Assembly: GCF_022899935.1 (NCBI RefSeq) | Contig: NZ_JALJCJ010000001.1 | Coordinates: 186,001-250,000, forward strand | Direction of reading: 5' to 3' | Length of the DNA stretch: 64,000 nucleotides | Origin: Shinella curvata | GTDB taxonomy: Bacteria > Pseudomonadota > Alphaproteobacteria > Rhizobiales > Rhizobiaceae | Part shown: one piece after another, positions 1 to 9,275 of the stretch | Layout of the letters: every line of letters starts with the position of its first letter | Numbering within the stretch: position 1 is the first letter of the stretch | The notes under the pieces: model-generated | What the model saw: only the letters and a program-made list of their open reading frames with translations | What the model was told of the DNA's origin: nothing | Databases searched by the model: none | Made by a program: the position numbers and the translations under genes

Positions 1-1
1 C

Positions 2-526
2 ATCACCCCGACCAGCAAGGCCTTCGATGGCGGCCATGACGAACCGCTGTCCGGTCAGGAAATCCTCGAGCAAGGCCTGCTGACGGCCGAGCAATGGGAA
101 ACGGTGTCCCGATATGCACTGGCGCTGTTTGCACGCGGCCAGGCCCGTGCGGCCGAACGCGGACTGATCCTCGTCGACACCAAATACGAATTCGGCACGG
201 ACAAGGACGGCCGCATCGTGCTGGCCGACGAGATCCACACGCCGGATTCGAGCCGCTACTGGATCGCCGAGAGCTATGAGAAGAGCTTTGCTGAAGGCGG
301 TCGCCCGGCGAGTTTCGACAAGGATTTCGTGCGTGCCTGGGTCACCGAGCGCTGCGATCCCTACAAGGATGCCATTCCTGAAATCCCGCGCGATCTCGTC
401 GAGCAGACCTCCAAGGTCTATATCCAGGCCTATGAGCAGATCACTGGCAAGACCTTCACGCCGGATCTGTCCGGTGCAACGGTGCTGGAGCGTATTCGTG
501 AAAATCTGAGACCCTATTTCGCCTGA
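2..526 (+). CDS. purC: Phosphoribosylaminoimidazole-succinocarboxamide synthase, C-terminal part (5' end outside window)
   Basis: This is the last ~174 codons of SAICAR synthetase, which joins aspartate to CAIR in de novo purine synthesis in the cytoplasm, using ATP. The reading frame is open from the window edge. It carries the family's conserved C-terminal half, including the segments [11 protein letters not shown] and [14 protein letters not shown], where a lysine and acidic residues line the active site. The frame ends in YFA then TGA. The length and the order of segments match the longer alphaproteobacterial PurC form. The 3' end overlaps the convergent MBL-fold gene by 13 bases, so no terminator fits between them. 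Start and regulation cannot be seen. Confidence 0.9.
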   Translation: MTPTSKAFDGGHDEPLSGQEILEQGLLTAEQWETVSRYALALFARGQARAAERGLILVDTKYEFGTDKDGRIVLADEIHTPDSSRYWIAESYEKSFAEGGRPASFDKDFVRAWVTERCDPYKDAIPEIPRDLVEQTSKVYIQAYEQITGKTFTPDLSGATVLERIRENLRPYFA

Positions 527-1341
527 TCGTCCGAAAGCTCGATCTCGAAGCGAAGACCATCAAACGCCGGTTCGACATGATCCGGCGTTTCCTTTTGCAC
601 GGTGTCGTAGTCGAGCGGTACATGCATGTGGGTCAGGATGGCGCGTGCCGGTTTCAGCCGCTCGATCCAATCCAGCGCCTGACTGAGCGACAGGTGGCTC
701 GAGTGGAAGCGATACTGCAGCGCATCGACGATCAGAACGTCGAGATTCAGCAGCCTCGGCACGGTTTCTTCCGGAAAGTCGCTCACGTCGCTGCAATAGG
801 CGACATCGCCGATGCGGAAACCCAGCGAATGGATCGAGCCGTGGACCTGGAGATGCGGCTGGAAGGTTATGGAACCCCCTCGCCCATGGATCGTCACCGG
901 CGCATCCCGGGGTTCGATCAGGTTCTCGGTCACGATCGGCGGATATTGGCTGCCTTCGGGCGTCCTCAGGCAGTAACCGAAACCTTCGCGGATGCGCTCC
1001 ATCGTCGGCGTATCGGCCCAGATCGGCACCTGCCGGTGGTTCTGCAGCACGAACCCTCTGATATCGTCAATGCCGTGAATATGGTCGGCATGGGGATGGG
1101 TGTAGAATACCGCGTCGATGTCATCGACGCCGGCCGCAATCATCTGCATGCGAAAATCCGGCCCCGTATCGATGACGACTGTCGTCACGCCATCGGGCCC
1201 GAACTGTTCCACGAGGAAGGCGGCGCGTGTGCGGCGATTTTTCGGGTTGGTCGGATCGCAGGCGCCCCAGTCGCCGGTGATGCGCGGCGTGCCGGGCGAG
1301 GAACCGCAGCCGAGAATGGTGAAGCGCCGCCTGTAGACCAC
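514..1341 (-). CDS. MBL-fold metal-dependent hydrolase, PhnP-like
   Basis: A 275-aa cytoplasmic metallo-beta-lactamase-fold hydrolase. The N-terminus has the typical [14 protein letters not shown] strand, and the metal-binding signature [10 protein letters not shown] (HxHxDH) follows near residue 82. A later ILTHMH segment supplies another ligand. The overall form resembles the PhnP / cyclic phosphodiesterase branch, but no phn genes are near, so the substrate is unknown. It starts with GTG two bases after the tatD stop and is the last gene of the rlpA-to-tatD run, as is common in rhizobia. Its end overlaps purC convergently. Confidence 0.8.
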   Translation of the reverse strand: MVYRRRFTILGCGSSPGTPRITGDWGACDPTNPKNRRTRAAFLVEQFGPDGVTTVVIDTGPDFRMQMIAAGVDDIDAVFYTHPHADHIHGIDDIRGFVLQNHRQVPIWADTPTMERIREGFGYCLRTPEGSQYPPIVTENLIEPRDAPVTIHGRGGSITFQPHLQVHGSIHSLGFRIGDVAYCSDVSDFPEETVPRLLNLDVLIVDALQYRFHSSHLSLSQALDWIERLKPARAILTHMHVPLDYDTVQKETPDHVEPAFDGLRFEIELSDDQAK

Positions 1342-1343
1342 GG

Positions 1344-2123
1344 CTAGACCTGCGGCATCTTCGAGAAAATGCGGAAGGCGTTTTCCGTGGTGATTAGGGC
1401 GATCTCCTCGACGGTGACACCCATCGTTTCGGCAAGGACTGCCGCCGTATGCGCGACATAGGCCGGTTCGTTGCGCTTGCCCCTGAAGGGCTTGGGCGCA
1501 AGGTACGGCGCGTCGGTCTCGACCAGCATGCGCTCCGGCGGCACGGTCTTTGCGATCTCGCGCAACTCCTCGGACTTCGGGAAAGTCAGGATGCCGGAGA
1601 AGGAAACGTAACCGCCAAGCTCCACGCCGATACGGGCAAGCTCCGGGCCGGAGGAGAAACAGTGCAGCAGGAAGGGGAAGGCGCCCTTCCCCGTCTCCTC
1701 GGTCAGGATCGCCGCCATGTCCTCATCCGCGGAACGGCTATGAATCACCAGCGGCAGGCCGGTTTGCCGGGCGGCGGCGATGTGGTTGCGCAGGCCGATG
1801 GCCTGGGCGTCGCGCGGCGCATTGTCGTAGAAATAATCAAGGCCCGCCTCCCCGATCGCCACGACGCGCGGATGCTGCGAAAGCGCCACAAGTTCGTCGA
1901 CGGTGACGTCCAGTTCCTCATCCGCATTGTGCGGATGGGTTCCAACCGAGCAGAACACCGAGGGATAGCTCTCGGCGATCGCCAGGATATCCGGGAACTT
2001 TTTCACCCGCGTGGAGATGGTGATCATCTGCTTGACGCCGGCCGCGTGTGCGCGCGCGACGATGTCGTCACGTTCAACTGCAAAATCCGGAAAATCCAGA
2101 TGGCAATGGGTGTCGATCAGCAT
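1344..2123 (-). CDS. TatD family metal-dependent hydrolase
   Basis: A 259-aa TIM-barrel metal-dependent hydrolase of the TatD/YcfH type. In other bacteria these proteins act as 3'-5' DNases or D-aminoacyl-tRNA deacylases. The start chosen is the ATG giving MLIDTHCHLDF, where HxH binds metal at the very N-terminus; the open frame continues 36 codons upstream, but those residues are not TatD-like. Other family marks are AIGEAGLDYFY, LPLVIHSR, a HCFSSG segment and LVETDAPYLAP near the C-terminus. It lies 7 bases after metG and just before the MBL-fold gene, so it is very probably co-transcribed with both. Confidence 0.9.
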   Translation of the reverse strand: MLIDTHCHLDFPDFAVERDDIVARAHAAGVKQMITISTRVKKFPDILAIAESYPSVFCSVGTHPHNADEELDVTVDELVALSQHPRVVAIGEAGLDYFYDNAPRDAQAIGLRNHIAAARQTGLPLVIHSRSADEDMAAILTEETGKGAFPFLLHCFSSGPELARIGVELGGYVSFSGILTFPKSEELREIAKTVPPERMLVETDAPYLAPKPFRGKRNEPAYVAHTAAVLAETMGVTVEEIALITTENAFRIFSKMPQV

Positions 2124-2130
2124 CGCGGCA

Positions 2131-3681
2131 TCAAGCCTCGGGCGCGACGTAGCGCGGGAAGACCGGCGTCGGGGCCTCGAGCGGCGTGCCGGCAACAAGG
2201 CGGCCCGCTTCGCCGAGGGCGAAAAAGTCACGCTTTTCGACCGGCGCAGCGACGAGATCGAGCAGCTTGCGGCTCGACTGCGGCATGTAGGGCTGCAGCA
2301 GGATTGCGATCTGACGCACCACCTCCGCCGTCACATAGAGCACGGTGCCCATGCGCACGGGGTCGGTCTTCTTCAGTGCCCACGGCGCCTCGCCTGCGAA
2401 ATAGCGGTCGGCTTCCGAGACGACCGCGATGATCGCTGCCAACGCCTTGTGAATCTGCTGCTTGCCCATTTCCTCGCGGGTGATGGCGTGCAGCGCGTCG
2501 ACCGAGGCCAGCATCGCGCGGTCGGCATCCGAGAGATCGCCGCAGTCGGGCACCTTGCCGTCGCAGTTCTTCACGATCATCGACAGCGAACGGCTGGCGA
2601 GGTTGCCGATGCCGTTTGCCAGATCGGAGTTGATGCGGGTTGCAATGCCCTCTTCGCTGTAGCTGCCGTCCTGGCCGAAGGAGACTTCGCGCAGGAAGAA
2701 GTAGCGGATCGGGTCGAGGCCGAAATGTTTCACCAGATTGACCGGATCGACCACGTTGCCGAGCGACTTCGACATCTTCTCGCCCTTGTTGAGCAGGAAG
2801 CCATGGGCGAAGACGCGTTCCGGCAGCGGCACACCTGCCGACATCAGGAACGCCGGCCAGTAGACGGCATGGAAGCGGATGATGTCCTTGCCGATGATAT
2901 GGATGTTCGCCGGCCAGTATTTTGCGCGCGGCCCCTCGGGGTCGGTGAGGTAGCCGGTCGCGGTAACGTAATTCGTCAGCGCGTCGACCCAGACATACAT
3001 GACATGGGCCGGATCGCCGGGAACCGGAATGCCCCAGTCGAAGGTCGTGCGCGAGACCGAGAGGTCCTTCAGGCCCGATTTGACAAAGGAGACGACTTCG
3101 TTGCGGCGTTCGGCCGGGCCGATGAAGTCAGGGTTGTCCTCGTAGTGCTTCAGAAGCCTGTCCTGGTAGGCGGAGAGCTTGAAGAAGTAGCTCTCCTCCT
3201 CGACCCACTCGACGGGCGTGCCCTGCGGACCATAGCGCACACCGTCGTCGCGCTTCTCCGTCTCGTTTTCCTGGTAGTAAGCCTCGTCGCGCACGGAGTA
3301 CCAGCCGGCATAACCACCCTTGTAAATGTCGCCATTGGCTTCCATGCGGCGCCAGATTTCGGCGCAGGCCTCGTAGTGGCGCTCTTCGGTCGTGCGGATG
3401 AAATCATCGTTAGACGCATTAAGAAGAACGGCCATCTGCTTGAATTCCGCAGAATTTCTGTCGGCCAGCTCACGCGGCGTGATGCCTTCCTTGCGCGCCG
3501 TCTGCTGCATCTTCTGACCATGCTCGTCCGTGCCGGTCAGGAAGAACACGTCTTTCCCGTCGAGCCGCTGGTAACGCGCCATGGCATCCGTCGCGATCAG
3601 CTCATAGGCGTGGCCGATATGTGGCTTGCCGTTCGGATAGGAAATGGCGGTCGTGATGTAGAAGCGGTTCGTATCGGTCAT
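2131..3681 (-). CDS. metG: Methionyl-tRNA synthetase
   Basis: A class I aminoacyl-tRNA synthetase of 516 aa that charges tRNA-Met in the cytoplasm. The HIGH motif appears as HIGHAYE near residue 20 and the KMSKS motif as KMSKSLGN near residue 305; GTDEHGQK in the catalytic core is also typical. No C-terminal tRNA-binding EMAP-like domain is present, so this is the short MetG form usual in alphaproteobacteria. The start chosen gives MTDTNRFY, ten codons inside the longest frame, because similarity begins there. It sits between holB and tatD in the same direction. Confidence 0.95.
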   Translation of the reverse strand: MTDTNRFYITTAISYPNGKPHIGHAYELIATDAMARYQRLDGKDVFFLTGTDEHGQKMQQTARKEGITPRELADRNSAEFKQMAVLLNASNDDFIRTTEERHYEACAEIWRRMEANGDIYKGGYAGWYSVRDEAYYQENETEKRDDGVRYGPQGTPVEWVEEESYFFKLSAYQDRLLKHYEDNPDFIGPAERRNEVVSFVKSGLKDLSVSRTTFDWGIPVPGDPAHVMYVWVDALTNYVTATGYLTDPEGPRAKYWPANIHIIGKDIIRFHAVYWPAFLMSAGVPLPERVFAHGFLLNKGEKMSKSLGNVVDPVNLVKHFGLDPIRYFFLREVSFGQDGSYSEEGIATRINSDLANGIGNLASRSLSMIVKNCDGKVPDCGDLSDADRAMLASVDALHAITREEMGKQQIHKALAAIIAVVSEADRYFAGEAPWALKKTDPVRMGTVLYVTAEVVRQIAILLQPYMPQSSRKLLDLVAAPVEKRDFFALGEAGRLVAGTPLEAPTPVFPRYVAPEA

Positions 3682-3761
3682 GGCGGGTGCGTTCTGTCTT
3701 CGGTTGTGCAATGCCGCAAGGTATTAGACCATGCGAGCGCAGAGGGAAACAGCAAGTTGAC

Positions 3762-4793
3762 TTAAAGCGAGGCCCTGATGTCGTCGAGCACGGTGATGAT
3801 CGTCTGCTTGCGATCGAGGTTGTAGCCCTGGGCGATGGCGATGCGCTCCCCGAGCTGCGAGGTTAGCTGGGCGAGACGGTCGGCGCGGGACATGTCACCG
3901 GCAACGGCCGCCGCACGCGCCCTGTCGGTCACGAAGTCGCTGGCGTGCTGGCAGAAGAACGAAAACACCGTGTCGCTGTCCTTGGCGGACAGCACATCGG
4001 CAAGCTTGTGCACGTCACGTCGCGGCGGGTCGGCGGGCGATTCCACGATGGTGCGGAATGCTTCAACGATGTCGAAGCCGCCGTAGTTGGTCAGCTTCAG
4101 CGCTTCGGAGACGCTGCCGTGGGCCGCGGAGAGCACCTCCCCGGCCCGCGGCCCGCTCGGCGTCGCCCCGAGGCTGTCCAGCGCTGCGGCAAGATCGTCT
4201 TGCGAAAGCGGCGACAAGGCGAGCGGCAGGCAGCGTGAACGGATCGTCGGCAGCAGCTTTCCCGGTGCGTGGGTCAAGACGAGGAAGAGCGAGCGTTTCG
4301 GCGGCTCCTCGAGGATCTTCAGGATAGCGTTGGCGGCGTTGCGGTTGAGGTCGTCGGCGGGATCGATGATGACGATGCGCCAGTTGTCCGTGCCGGACGT
4401 CTGTGCCAGGAATTTTCCGGCCTTGCGCACCTCGTCCACCGTGATCGCCGCCTTCACCTTGCCGCTCTTCTCATCGACCGGACGCGTCAGGTGCAGCAGA
4501 TTGTGCGAAGCGCCGGCGGCGAGCTGGCGGGTGATTGGCGAAGCGGGCGACGGGTCAGCGATCTGTTCCGGCGCCTCCGCAGGTTCGGGATTGTGCAGCA
4601 CATGGTTGGCGAATCGGAAAGCGAGCGTCGCCTTGCCGATGCCTTCCGGTCCTTCGATCAGAATGGCGTGATGCCCTTTGCCGGAACGGTAGGAGCGAGC
4701 AAGAAAATCCTGCGCCTCGGCGTGGCCGAACAGCTTTGTCTGCTCGGCCGGATGCACGGCGCCATCGAGAATGCCGGGACGATCCTCGCTCAC
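3762..4793 (-). CDS. holB: DNA polymerase III delta' subunit
   Basis: A 343-aa clamp-loader subunit of the AAA+ fold, which with delta and gamma/tau loads the beta clamp. The region [12 protein letters not shown] resembles a Walker A loop but has Ala after the Lys, in keeping with the non-hydrolysing role of delta'. The segments [14 protein letters not shown] and LPTIRSRC carry the SRC sensor typical of the family. It begins with GTG, and its first bases overlap the tmk stop in a GTGA arrangement, so translation is likely coupled to tmk. A gap of 80 bases separates it from metG downstream. Confidence 0.93.
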   Translation of the reverse strand: MSEDRPGILDGAVHPAEQTKLFGHAEAQDFLARSYRSGKGHHAILIEGPEGIGKATLAFRFANHVLHNPEPAEAPEQIADPSPASPITRQLAAGASHNLLHLTRPVDEKSGKVKAAITVDEVRKAGKFLAQTSGTDNWRIVIIDPADDLNRNAANAILKILEEPPKRSLFLVLTHAPGKLLPTIRSRCLPLALSPLSQDDLAAALDSLGATPSGPRAGEVLSAAHGSVSEALKLTNYGGFDIVEAFRTIVESPADPPRRDVHKLADVLSAKDSDTVFSFFCQHASDFVTDRARAAAVAGDMSRADRLAQLTSQLGERIAIAQGYNLDRKQTIITVLDDIRASL

Positions 4794-5497
4794 GAGACCT
4801 GCTCCGGATCGGGGTGGCCATGTGCGTGGATGGGCAACAGTGGTTCGACGATGGCGAGCACCTGCGCGGCAATCGCTTCCGGCGTCAATGTCGCATCCAC
4901 CACGCGGCAGCGCAGCGGCTCGCGCTCGGCGATATCGAGAAAGGCCTCGCGGCGCTTCTCGTGTGTCTCCAGCTCTTCCTTCTCGAAGCGATCGGGCTGC
5001 TCGCTTTCGCCCGGGCCGACACTGCGCTGTCGCGCGCGCTCCAGGCCGGTGGCGGCGGGAAGGTCGAAGATGATGGTCGAGTCAGGCGTCACGCCGTTGA
5101 TCGCCACGCGCTCGAGCGCTTCGACGAACGGCTGTTCGAGATTGCCCGTTATGCCCTGATAAACACGCGACGAATCCATGAAGCGGTCGCAGAGCACCAC
5201 CGTGCCGGCTGCAAGCGCCGGGCGGATGACCTGCTCGACATGGTCGCTGCGTGCAGCCGCGAAAAGAATGGCTTCCATGCGGATGCCATAGGCTTCGGCG
5301 GCCCCCGAAAGGAGTACATGGCGCACGGCTTCCGCGCCCCTGGAGCCGCCGGGCTCCCGCGTCATCAGCACGGCAAGGCCGCGCTCACGCAACGTTTCTG
5401 CCAGAAGCCGGATCTGGGTCGACTTTCCGGCGCCTTCGCCGCCTTCAAACGTGACAAACAAACCGGGTGCGGCTGCCAAATCGTGTTTCCGTTCCAT
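4790..5497 (-). CDS. tmk: Thymidylate kinase
   Basis: A 235-aa dTMP kinase, making dTDP for DNA synthesis. The P-loop is [13 protein letters not shown] near residue 18, the DR motif appears as [13 protein letters not shown], and TREPGG is the conserved substrate-contact segment. It is coupled to holB through a 4-base overlap, the tmk-holB pairing found widely in proteobacteria. It lies 123 bases downstream of the DacA-like gene. Confidence 0.95.
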   Translation of the reverse strand: MERKHDLAAAPGLFVTFEGGEGAGKSTQIRLLAETLRERGLAVLMTREPGGSRGAEAVRHVLLSGAAEAYGIRMEAILFAAARSDHVEQVIRPALAAGTVVLCDRFMDSSRVYQGITGNLEQPFVEALERVAINGVTPDSTIIFDLPAATGLERARQRSVGPGESEQPDRFEKEELETHEKRREAFLDIAEREPLRCRVVDATLTPEAIAAQVLAIVEPLLPIHAHGHPDPEQVS

Positions 5498-5620
5498 CGA
5501 CCGCGTGCGGCCCTTCCCACGATATCCGCCAAGGCGGAGACGAGTCGGATCACTACTAGCCGATGTTTTGGGCCGGCGAAACGCTTTTCGGTTCGCCCCG
5601 CCCGCTACCGCCCAGGCAAG

Positions 5621-6784
5621 TCAGATCCAGAAGAAGAAGAGCTCGATCAGTGCGTCCAGCGCGCGGGCGCGCAAGGTCCCCTCGCCCACCGTGCCAGCCG
5701 TTTTCACCGGCACCTCGCGCAGCAATTGCTTGTCGTTCCAAATCTTCAACGTTCCGACGGCCTTGTCCGGCTCGACCGGTGCGCGCACCGGCCAGGTATA
5801 GACGACCCGCGCCACCAGCCGCTGCGAGTTGTCCTTGGGCAGGAACACGTCGACCTGTTCGCCGGCGACGAGCGGCACCGTCGAAGCATCGCCGCCATAG
5901 ACGGATGCATCGGCGATCGCCTCGCCCTGCTTGAACAACGTGCGCCGCTCGAACGAGGAAAGCGCCCATTCGATGATGCGCCGCGACTCCTCGACACGCG
6001 CCTTGTCGCTTTCCATGCCCCCCATGGCGAGCAGCAGATGTTTACCGTCACGGTTGACGGAAGCTACGATGGAATAGCCGCCCTCCTCGGAAAATCCGGT
6101 GACGAAGCCCGTCACGCCGATATTGAGCGCCAGGAGCGGATTGCGGTTGCGCTGCTTGATCTTGTTCCACTCGAATTCCGGCTCGACGAAATAGCCCATG
6201 CGCTCCGGATAAGTCGTCTGCAGATGCCGGGCAAGCAACACCATTTCGCGCATCGTCACCCTGTTGCCGGGGTTCGGCAGACCGGTCGCGTTGGCGAAGG
6301 TGGATTTGGAGAGGCCGAGCTCCCGCGCTTGGCTGTTCATGCGTTCGACGAAAGCGGTTTCCGAGCCGGCCATCCCTTCGGCCAGGATGATGCAGGCGTC
6401 ATTGGCGAACTGCACCGTCACGCCGCGAACCAGATCCTCCACCCGCACATTGGATTTCAACGCCGCAAACATGGTGGATGTGCGTGACGGTGCGCCGCCG
6501 GTGCGCCAGGCATGTTCGGTGACGGGATATTGCGTTTCGAGCGTGATATCGCCGCTGGCGAGCGCCTTGAAGACCGTCGCCATCGTCATCAGCTTGGCGA
6601 GAGAGGCGGCCGGCACCACCTCGTCCTCCGCACGGGCAAAAAGCACCGTGCCGGTCTCGGCCTCGATCAGGTAGACCTGTCTGGCCTTGACGTCGAAACC
6701 CGCCTGCGGCGCTGCCGACTGGGCATGCGCCGCGTTGAGCGTGGACAGAAAGACAATGAGAAAAGCGAACAGGCGGCGATGCAT
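5621..6784 (-). CDS. D-alanyl-D-alanine carboxypeptidase-like protein with altered SxN and KTG motifs
   Basis: A 387-aa exported member of the S11 penicillin-binding protein family. The signal peptide is residues 1 to about 22 (MHRRLFAFLIVFL...AHAQ), and this ATG is preferred over one 16 codons upstream because it places the signal at the N-terminus. The SxxK motif is intact (S61-L-A-K64). The second motif, normally SxN, reads F126-A-N128, and the third, normally KTG, reads V228-T-G230. Both differences are clear in the DNA (codons TTC and GTC). Known enzymes of the family use that Ser and Lys in catalysis, so activity may be lost or changed. The gene lies between rlpA and tmk, and the C-terminal region fits the PBP5-like domain plus a terminal hydrophobic stretch. 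Confidence 0.85.
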   Translation of the reverse strand: MHRRLFAFLIVFLSTLNAAHAQSAAPQAGFDVKARQVYLIEAETGTVLFARAEDEVVPAASLAKLMTMATVFKALASGDITLETQYPVTEHAWRTGGAPSRTSTMFAALKSNVRVEDLVRGVTVQFANDACIILAEGMAGSETAFVERMNSQARELGLSKSTFANATGLPNPGNRVTMREMVLLARHLQTTYPERMGYFVEPEFEWNKIKQRNRNPLLALNIGVTGFVTGFSEEGGYSIVASVNRDGKHLLLAMGGMESDKARVEESRRIIEWALSSFERRTLFKQGEAIADASVYGGDASTVPLVAGEQVDVFLPKDNSQRLVARVVYTWPVRAPVEPDKAVGTLKIWNDKQLLREVPVKTAGTVGEGTLRARALDALIELFFFWI

Positions 6785-6854
6785 GGCGACTCCGGATGTC
6801 GTCACACTCCCACAGCCGCAGGCATTGCGCAAACGGATGTGATGCCGCAGGCCA

Positions 6855-7874
6855 TCAGCCTGCGTTGTCGGGAAGCGCAGAGAGCGGCGTCAGTTGTCCA
6901 TCCAGTGTAAGAATGGCATCGAAGGCCCCGGCGGCGTCGCGCACGCGTTCGTCCGCATAGGCGGCCGCATAGCTCGGCTCGGCAGAAAGCTGCGGCACGT
7001 GGTTCGGCCGCTCGATCGGCAACGGACCGATTTCCGGGAGCAGCACGAACTGCTGCTCCATCGCCTCGAACGCCCCCGAAGCGGCCTGCGTCTCGTTAAG
7101 CGCCGTCATGGTGCTTTGATTCGGTACCTTCAGAACGTTCTCCTCCGCCCCGACGCCCGGCAGGGACCGGCTGTCGGCGGAAGCCACCATCACGCCCGTT
7201 GCGATCTGGCCGCCCGGATCGACGACGGGAACACGCGATCCTTTCGTGACATAGGACGCCATGAGATAGGGCGTGTCGTTACCCTCCAGCGGGGCCTTGC
7301 CGACATACTGCACGCGCACCTTGGCCGTGCCCGTGCGTTTCATGTCGAGCAGGTCGGCCGTTTTGGACGAAACGTCGATGACACGCCCCTCATGGAACGG
7401 ACCACGATCGTTGACACGCACGATGACAGACGTGCCGTTCTCCATATTGGTGACCCGCGCATAGCTGGGAAGCGGGAACGTCGGATGAGCGGCGGAAAGA
7501 TGGTAGCGATCGTAAATCTCGCCATTGGCCGTGCGGCGGCCATGGAACGCCGAGCCGTACCAAGAGGCAAGACCGGTCTTGTTGTAACCCGGCTCCTCTT
7601 TCGGCTTATACCACTTGCCGCGGACCTGATAGGCCTTGCCGAGCTGGTAGCGACCGCCGCCCTTCGGCACGGCCTGCCCTTCCTCGACGACGCGCGGGCT
7701 TGCCTTCACGCCGTATTCGGACTCGGAGAAAAATTCCTTGCTGCGGACCTTTTTCTTCGGAGCTGGGGTGGTCGTCGCGCAGGCGGCGAGGCCGGCGCAG
7801 ACCAACGGAATAGTCAGCAACCTCAAGCCCATGCCGAACCGAGTTGCATTCTTCGAGATAGTATTATGTCCCAC
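6855..7874 (-). CDS. rlpA: RlpA family septal-ring lipoprotein (DPBB domain)
   Basis: A 339-aa predicted lipoprotein. The lipobox GLAAC places the lipidated Cys at residue 32, counting from the GTG start. An ATG 14 codons later (position 7832) gives a more compact signal and could be the true start. The double-psi beta-barrel domain spans about residues 100-195, with the RlpA marks GLASWYG, NGEIYDRYHLSAAHPT and VRVNDRGPF. Some RlpA proteins are lytic transglycosylases for peptidoglycan stripped of stem peptides, and the neighbouring DacA-like protein is in the same business. I see no obvious SPOR domain at the C-terminus, which is low-complexity and acidic. Confidence 0.88.
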   Translation of the reverse strand: MGHNTISKNATRFGMGLRLLTIPLVCAGLAACATTTPAPKKKVRSKEFFSESEYGVKASPRVVEEGQAVPKGGGRYQLGKAYQVRGKWYKPKEEPGYNKTGLASWYGSAFHGRRTANGEIYDRYHLSAAHPTFPLPSYARVTNMENGTSVIVRVNDRGPFHEGRVIDVSSKTADLLDMKRTGTAKVRVQYVGKAPLEGNDTPYLMASYVTKGSRVPVVDPGGQIATGVMVASADSRSLPGVGAEENVLKVPNQSTMTALNETQAASGAFEAMEQQFVLLPEIGPLPIERPNHVPQLSAEPSYAAAYADERVRDAAGAFDAILTLDGQLTPLSALPDNAG

Positions 7875-8095
7875 GCCGCTATTGTCCCCGACGGTGCGCC
7901 AGCCAACTGCCTTGCCCCTGCAAGTTGGCCGTCAATGCCACTCAGTAAATAACAGTACGTTAATCATGCCAGTAACATGGCAAAATTGCGAATGAATGGG
8001 AATCCGAAGGCCATCTTCAGTGATTTATGGTTTCCGCTTGGTTAATTCATGGCGGGACGGCCGGGAAGCGCCTGCCTGCGATGAGAGGAACGTCG

Positions 8096-8311
8096 TCAGG
8101 ACGCCCGCACCTGCAGGACATCGAACAACTGTTCCGGGTCACGTACACCATGGCGGTACAGCGTGATGATCGACCGCGCGAGCGCACGCGCCCGCATCTC
8201 GTCGAACATCGGCGATTGAATGGAGGTCAATCGGACAAAAACACCCTGCAGAATATCAAGATCCTGAGGTTCGAACATGCCGATATGCGTGGGGTCTCGA
8301 AGCACGTCCAT
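8096..8311 (-). CDS. Small conserved-looking protein of unknown function
   Basis: A 71-aa frame with a good ribosome-binding site (GGGAGG, 8 bases before the ATG), which decides this start over one nine codons upstream. The product begins MDVLRDPTHIGMF and is predicted soluble and helical, with no motif I recognise. It reads like a small rhizobial hypothetical protein. It stands alone upstream of the left att repeat and so is probably chromosomal, not part of the inserted element. The ribosome-binding site and coding character are the only support. Confidence 0.55.
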   Translation of the reverse strand: MDVLRDPTHIGMFEPQDLDILQGVFVRLTSIQSPMFDEMRARALARSIITLYRHGVRDPEQLFDVLQVRAS

Positions 8312-8551
8312 ACTGCTGCCTCCCCTGTTTGCATCCATCCGGCGAGATTGCTTTAGGGTGCATCGTGAAGCTACGAGTACAATGCGTCAGCAACAAGTCG
8401 GGAAAAGTTGCAATGGGTCACCGACGCCTCTAAATAGCGGCATCCCTCTTTGACGATACGATCAGAGCTGGTAAAGAGCCGCGACATCGAGATGATGAAC
8501 CGAAAGCGCGGTTCTGCGGCTTTTCCGAAACCAGGAAAACACCGCCTCTCA

Positions 8552-8590
8552 ATGGAAGAGTGTCCGAGTGGTTTAAGGAACCGGTCTTGA
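8552..8590 (+). repeat. Left attachment repeat (attL): 5' half of tRNA-Ser
   Basis: A 39-base sequence identical to 13964-14002, covering two bases before tRNA-Ser(UGA) and its first 37 bases, up to the anticodon loop. After base 8590 the two copies diverge and no anticodon-stem partner, T arm or acceptor follows, so this copy is not a tRNA. With integrase remains next to the right copy and phage-like genes between, I read it as the left end of an integrated element. Confidence 0.75.
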
Positions 8591-9275
8591 GATTCGGTTG
8601 CGCCGTCCCCGGTTAATTACACTTTGTTCCGCAAAGTACGGTGATATCAAGGCCCCTGCGGTCCTCACCCCCTGCCCGCGGGCGGCCCATTTGCTTCTGC
8701 TTTCGTCCGGGAGAATTTAGACGACCTGCTAGAACAAGAAACAATGGCCATAGGCAAAGTCAGGGTTCCGAAATCTCTTGGCTACGCGCTTCCCGGACTG
8801 GGTGAGATAGTCAGGAGCGAGGAAAAGAGACGAACAAGGTCCGCCAAAAACGGTTGGTCCTCCGATGGTCCTCGGTTCGATCGCCCATTTAGGAATTGGC
8901 ATGGGGCAGCACTGGCTCTCAAGATTGGTTGAGCGCCTTGCCATTAGATGAAATCGTTTGACTGTCGTATGCAGTTGAGCCCCGCGGATGTACCGGGCTC
9001 ATCAATCTACACAGGCCGGGAACATACGCGCGCCGTTCGCGTCTGCCTTCTCATAGGAAGCCCCGGCCCTTCCGGAAAACAGGTGCCTCCGCGTCTGCGG
9101 ATACCGTGTGCTCCGGTATAAGCCTGATCTTCACGCCCTCGATTTCAAGCTCCGCAATAAAGCCGGCCTTCGCAGGGCGTTAAGCCTAACTCCTATTAAC
9201 CCGGCGTGTTTGGTTCACACATTTACTCTTTGGGCCTAATTAGTCTTTCGTCTTCGAACGAAAGCTCTTCTCTCC
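8591..9275. other. Left end of the element: no supported gene
   Basis: About 685 bases between attL and the RTX gene. Two short opposing frames (8729-8944 minus, 8744-8932 plus) have no recognisable product and no good ribosome-binding site. On the minus strand about 9055-9177 is an open stretch without a start codon, reading roughly AGFIAELEIEGVKIRL onward. It has the feel of the C-terminal end of an IS66-type TnpA, but that is a guess. The stretch looks like decayed mobile DNA. Confidence 0.4.
9245..9264 (+). promoter_or_regulatory. Hairpin in the leader of the RTX gene
   Basis: A 7-bp perfect inverted repeat, CTTTCGT / ACGAAAG with a 6-base loop, ends 11 bases before the ATG at 9276. It would occupy the usual place of the ribosome-binding site, which is itself not evident. 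It could limit translation or be an operator; there is no further evidence. Confidence 0.3.

Noticed and set aside
2011-6487. Long plus-strand frames (2011-3765 and 4535-6487)
   Set aside because: They lie opposite metG, holB, tmk and the dac-like gene, which have clear motifs. Their translations are Arg/Ala/His-rich without domains.
8554-8630. A second tRNA-Ser gene
   Set aside because: Only the first 37 bases match; the anticodon stem, variable arm, T arm and acceptor 3' half are absent. It is an att remnant.
8729-8944. Two short overlapping frames on opposite strands
   Set aside because: No ribosome-binding site, no recognisable product, and the surroundings look decayed.
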